Shown here piece after piece: positions 5,639 through 6,348 of a DNA stretch of 6,348 nucleotides. The notes below the pieces were generated by a model. The model saw nothing but the letters and a program-made list of their open reading frames with translations. It did not search any database and was not told the origin of the DNA. The stretch lies in NCBI GenBank assembly GCA_019348475.1, contig JAHWJJ010000279.1:1-6348 (forward strand), written 5' to 3'. Position 1 is the stretch's first letter, and every line of letters begins with the position of its first letter. The translations under genes and the position numbers were made by a program. This DNA comes from Gemmatimonadota bacterium (GTDB taxonomy: Bacteria > Gemmatimonadota > Gemmatimonadetes > Longimicrobiales > Longimicrobiaceae).

Positions 5639-5983
5639 TCAGTGGACCGCGTGCCCGGAGTCGGCGTGCGCCGCATGGCCGGTATCCGGCGCCGCCGGCC
5701 TCGTCGCCGGCGTCTGCGAGGGCGCGGTGCCCGGTGCGGAAACGACGGGTTGCGTCGGCGCGCCCTGCGGCGCCGGCTGCGCGCCGGTGGCGGGCGCCTG
5801 CGTCGGCGCGACGGGCGGCTGCACGGCCGGATCCGAGCCGCCCACCATCTCCGTCGTCAGCGGCGGGGGCGGCGCGGCCGCGTCGTTCACGGGCGCGTCC
5901 TGCTGCGGACCGGGTTCGCGGGCGCACGCGCCGGCCAGGAAAACGCTGAGCGCGGCCGCGCACGCCAGGGCCAGACGGGTCAT
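5639..5983 (-). CDS. Small Pro/Ala-rich putative lipoprotein with duplicated His motif
   Basis: This is an unrecognised 114-aa protein. Residues 1-19 form a signal sequence (MTRLALACAAALSVFLAGA) followed by Cys20. The lipobox is imperfect: A-G-A before the Cys, with Leu at -4. Lipidation is therefore likely but not certain. The mature part is low complexity: Pro, Ala, Gln and Thr rich, probably disordered and extracytoplasmic. It ends in a tandem D-[ST]-G-H-A-[AV]-H repeat (residues 100-106 and 108-114) with His103, 106, 111 and 114, a possible metal-binding tail. The ATG at 5983 has GGAGG (5988-5992) 4 nt upstream and a promoter at 6023-6052. It precedes the LOG gene by 34 bp. Low-complexity composition makes homology-based function unsafe. 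That it is a real gene is supported by signal sequence, ribosome site and promoter together. Confidence 0.75.
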   Translation of the reverse strand: MTRLALACAAALSVFLAGACAREPGPQQDAPVNDAAAPPPPLTTEMVGGSDPAVQPPVAPTQAPATGAQPAPQGAPTQPVVSAPGTAPSQTPATRPAAPDTGHAAHADSGHAVH

Positions 5984-6022
5984 TCATCCTCCAGTGCGGA
6001 AGAAAAGCGTCGAGAGCGCCAC

Positions 6023-6052
6023 AGCATACGCCCTGACCGTCGAAACTGGCAA
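6023..6052 (-). promoter_or_regulatory. Sigma70-like promoter of the lipoprotein-LOG unit
   Basis: Minus strand -35 TTGCCA (6052-6047), an 18-bp spacer, and -10 TATGCT (6028-6023). The start near 6016 gives a leader of about 32 nt with a GGAGG ribosome site before the ATG at 5983. Confidence 0.6.
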
Positions 6053-6143
6053 CCGTCCCGCGCCGATCCGCAGCGGGAAGCAGCAAAGGCTCTTCGCCTC
6101 AGGTGAACAGTCGGCGCGGGGCCGTCACGCTCGTCGCGTTGCG

Positions 6144-6170
6144 ACCTCCCCCGAAACTGCCGGGGGAGGT
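6144..6170. repeat. Palindromic hairpin element, 10-bp perfect stem
   Basis: ACCTCCCCCG (6144-6153) and CGGGGGAGGT (6161-6170) are perfect inverse complements around a 7-nt loop, AAACTGC (GCAGTTT on the minus strand). No T-tract follows on either strand, so it is more REP-like than an intrinsic terminator. It could also be the Rho-assisted end of an upstream transcript from beyond the window. Confidence 0.55.
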
Positions 6171-6244
6171 TGGGCACCCGGCCGGCTCCGGAGCGGGGCG
6201 GACGTCCGTTGTTGCACGGTCCCGCCCCCGCGACGGAACCGACT

Positions 6245-6275
6245 CCCTTCCCGCTCGCAGTTTGTTGGGGAAGGG
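6245..6275. repeat. Second palindromic hairpin element with similar loop
   Basis: CCCTTCCC (6245-6252) and GGGAAGGG (6268-6275) form an 8-bp perfect stem around a 15-nt loop containing GCAGTTT (6257-6263). The element at 6144-6170 carries the same GCAGTTT loop on the opposite strand and a similar C-run/G-run stem, so the two may be inverted copies of one repeat family. Confidence 0.45.
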
Positions 6276-6289
6276 CTGGGGGTGGGGGG
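6267..6289 (+). other. G-run cluster with G-quadruplex potential
   Basis: The plus strand carries four G-runs of 4, 3, 5 and 6 bases, separated by the short loops AA, CT and T. This meets the classical quadruplex pattern with very short loops. It overlaps the right arm of the hairpin at 6245-6275, so the two structures would be mutually exclusive. Confidence 0.55.
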
Positions 6290-6348
6290 CGCTCCGCGCG
6301 GGGCAGGACGCCCGTCGGGCTGCGGGTAGCCGTCGGTCTGGTGGGGTG

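Larger units (their letters stand above)
5984..6348. other. Non-coding region at the right edge
   Basis: I find no supportable gene here on either strand. Open frames crossing it have no family features and run through the palindromes. It contains the lipoprotein promoter and ribosome site (5988-6052), two palindromic elements, a G-run cluster, and small 10-bp palindromes at 6185-6194 (GCTCCGGAGC) and 6199-6208 (CGGACGTCCG). I see nothing definable in 6060-6140 or 6290-6348. Confidence 0.6.

Noticed and set aside
5602..5676. ATG at 5676 as start of the LOG gene
   Set aside because: It would overlap the end of the lipoprotein gene and add a Pro/Gly/Thr-rich leader. GTG 5604 has a ribosome site and matches the family N-terminus.
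3955..5949. Long plus-strand open frame (664 codons) across mini-floA, nfeD, LOG and the lipoprotein gene
   Set aside because: It crosses four well-supported genes and a promoter. Its composition is that of an antisense shadow.
1..6348. CRISPR arrays, tRNA/rRNA genes, insertion sequences
   Set aside because: I see no spaced direct repeats, cloverleaf-like segments, rRNA sequence or transposase features anywhere in the window.

Overview
The window is GC-rich DNA (roughly 70% G+C by eye) with eight genes, all on the minus strand, so transcription runs from high to low coordinates. Exported proteins have short signal peptides, two of them ending in an 'A-x-A-Q'-like cleavage region. Together with the GC content, this gene mix and the promoter style, that suggests a Gemmatimonadota-type bacterium (Longimicrobium-like). 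This is an inference from style, not a phylogenetic result.

Layout in the direction of transcription. (1) Positions 6348-5984 hold no supportable gene. They contain two palindromic elements, a G-run cluster with quadruplex potential, and a promoter close to the next gene. (2) 5983-5023: a small Pro/Ala-rich putative lipoprotein with a duplicated His motif at its C-terminus, then a LOG-family nucleotide phosphoribohydrolase 34 bp downstream. (3) 4947-2271: an NfeD/flotillin operon with its own promoter just after the LOG stop codon. It encodes a short membrane NfeD protein, a 139-residue truncated FloA paralogue, full-length FloA (331 aa) and a single-TM protein of unknown function. It ends in a good intrinsic terminator at about 2208-2244. 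(4) 2109-544: two tandem secreted paralogues resembling DUF4344 putative metallopeptidases, each with its own sigma70-like promoter. Both have lost the catalytic Glu of HExxH (HGVAH and HQVGH) but keep both His and four Cys. (5) 385-1: the N-terminal part of a thioredoxin-fold AhpC/TSA-type protein that runs off the left edge.

How it fits together. NfeD plus a flotillin (SPFH) protein is a known membrane pairing, and FloA is expected to scaffold membrane microdomains. The unusual element is the extra FloA-like gene. It matches FloA residues 44-123 without gaps (37 of 80 identical by my count), lacks the rest of the SPFH domain and the coiled-coil tail, and appears translationally coupled to nfeD. 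The other notable feature is the pair of apparent pseudo-metallopeptidases. The nfeD promoter and the promoter of the second pseudo-peptidase look alike over about 32 bp, which may point to common regulation.
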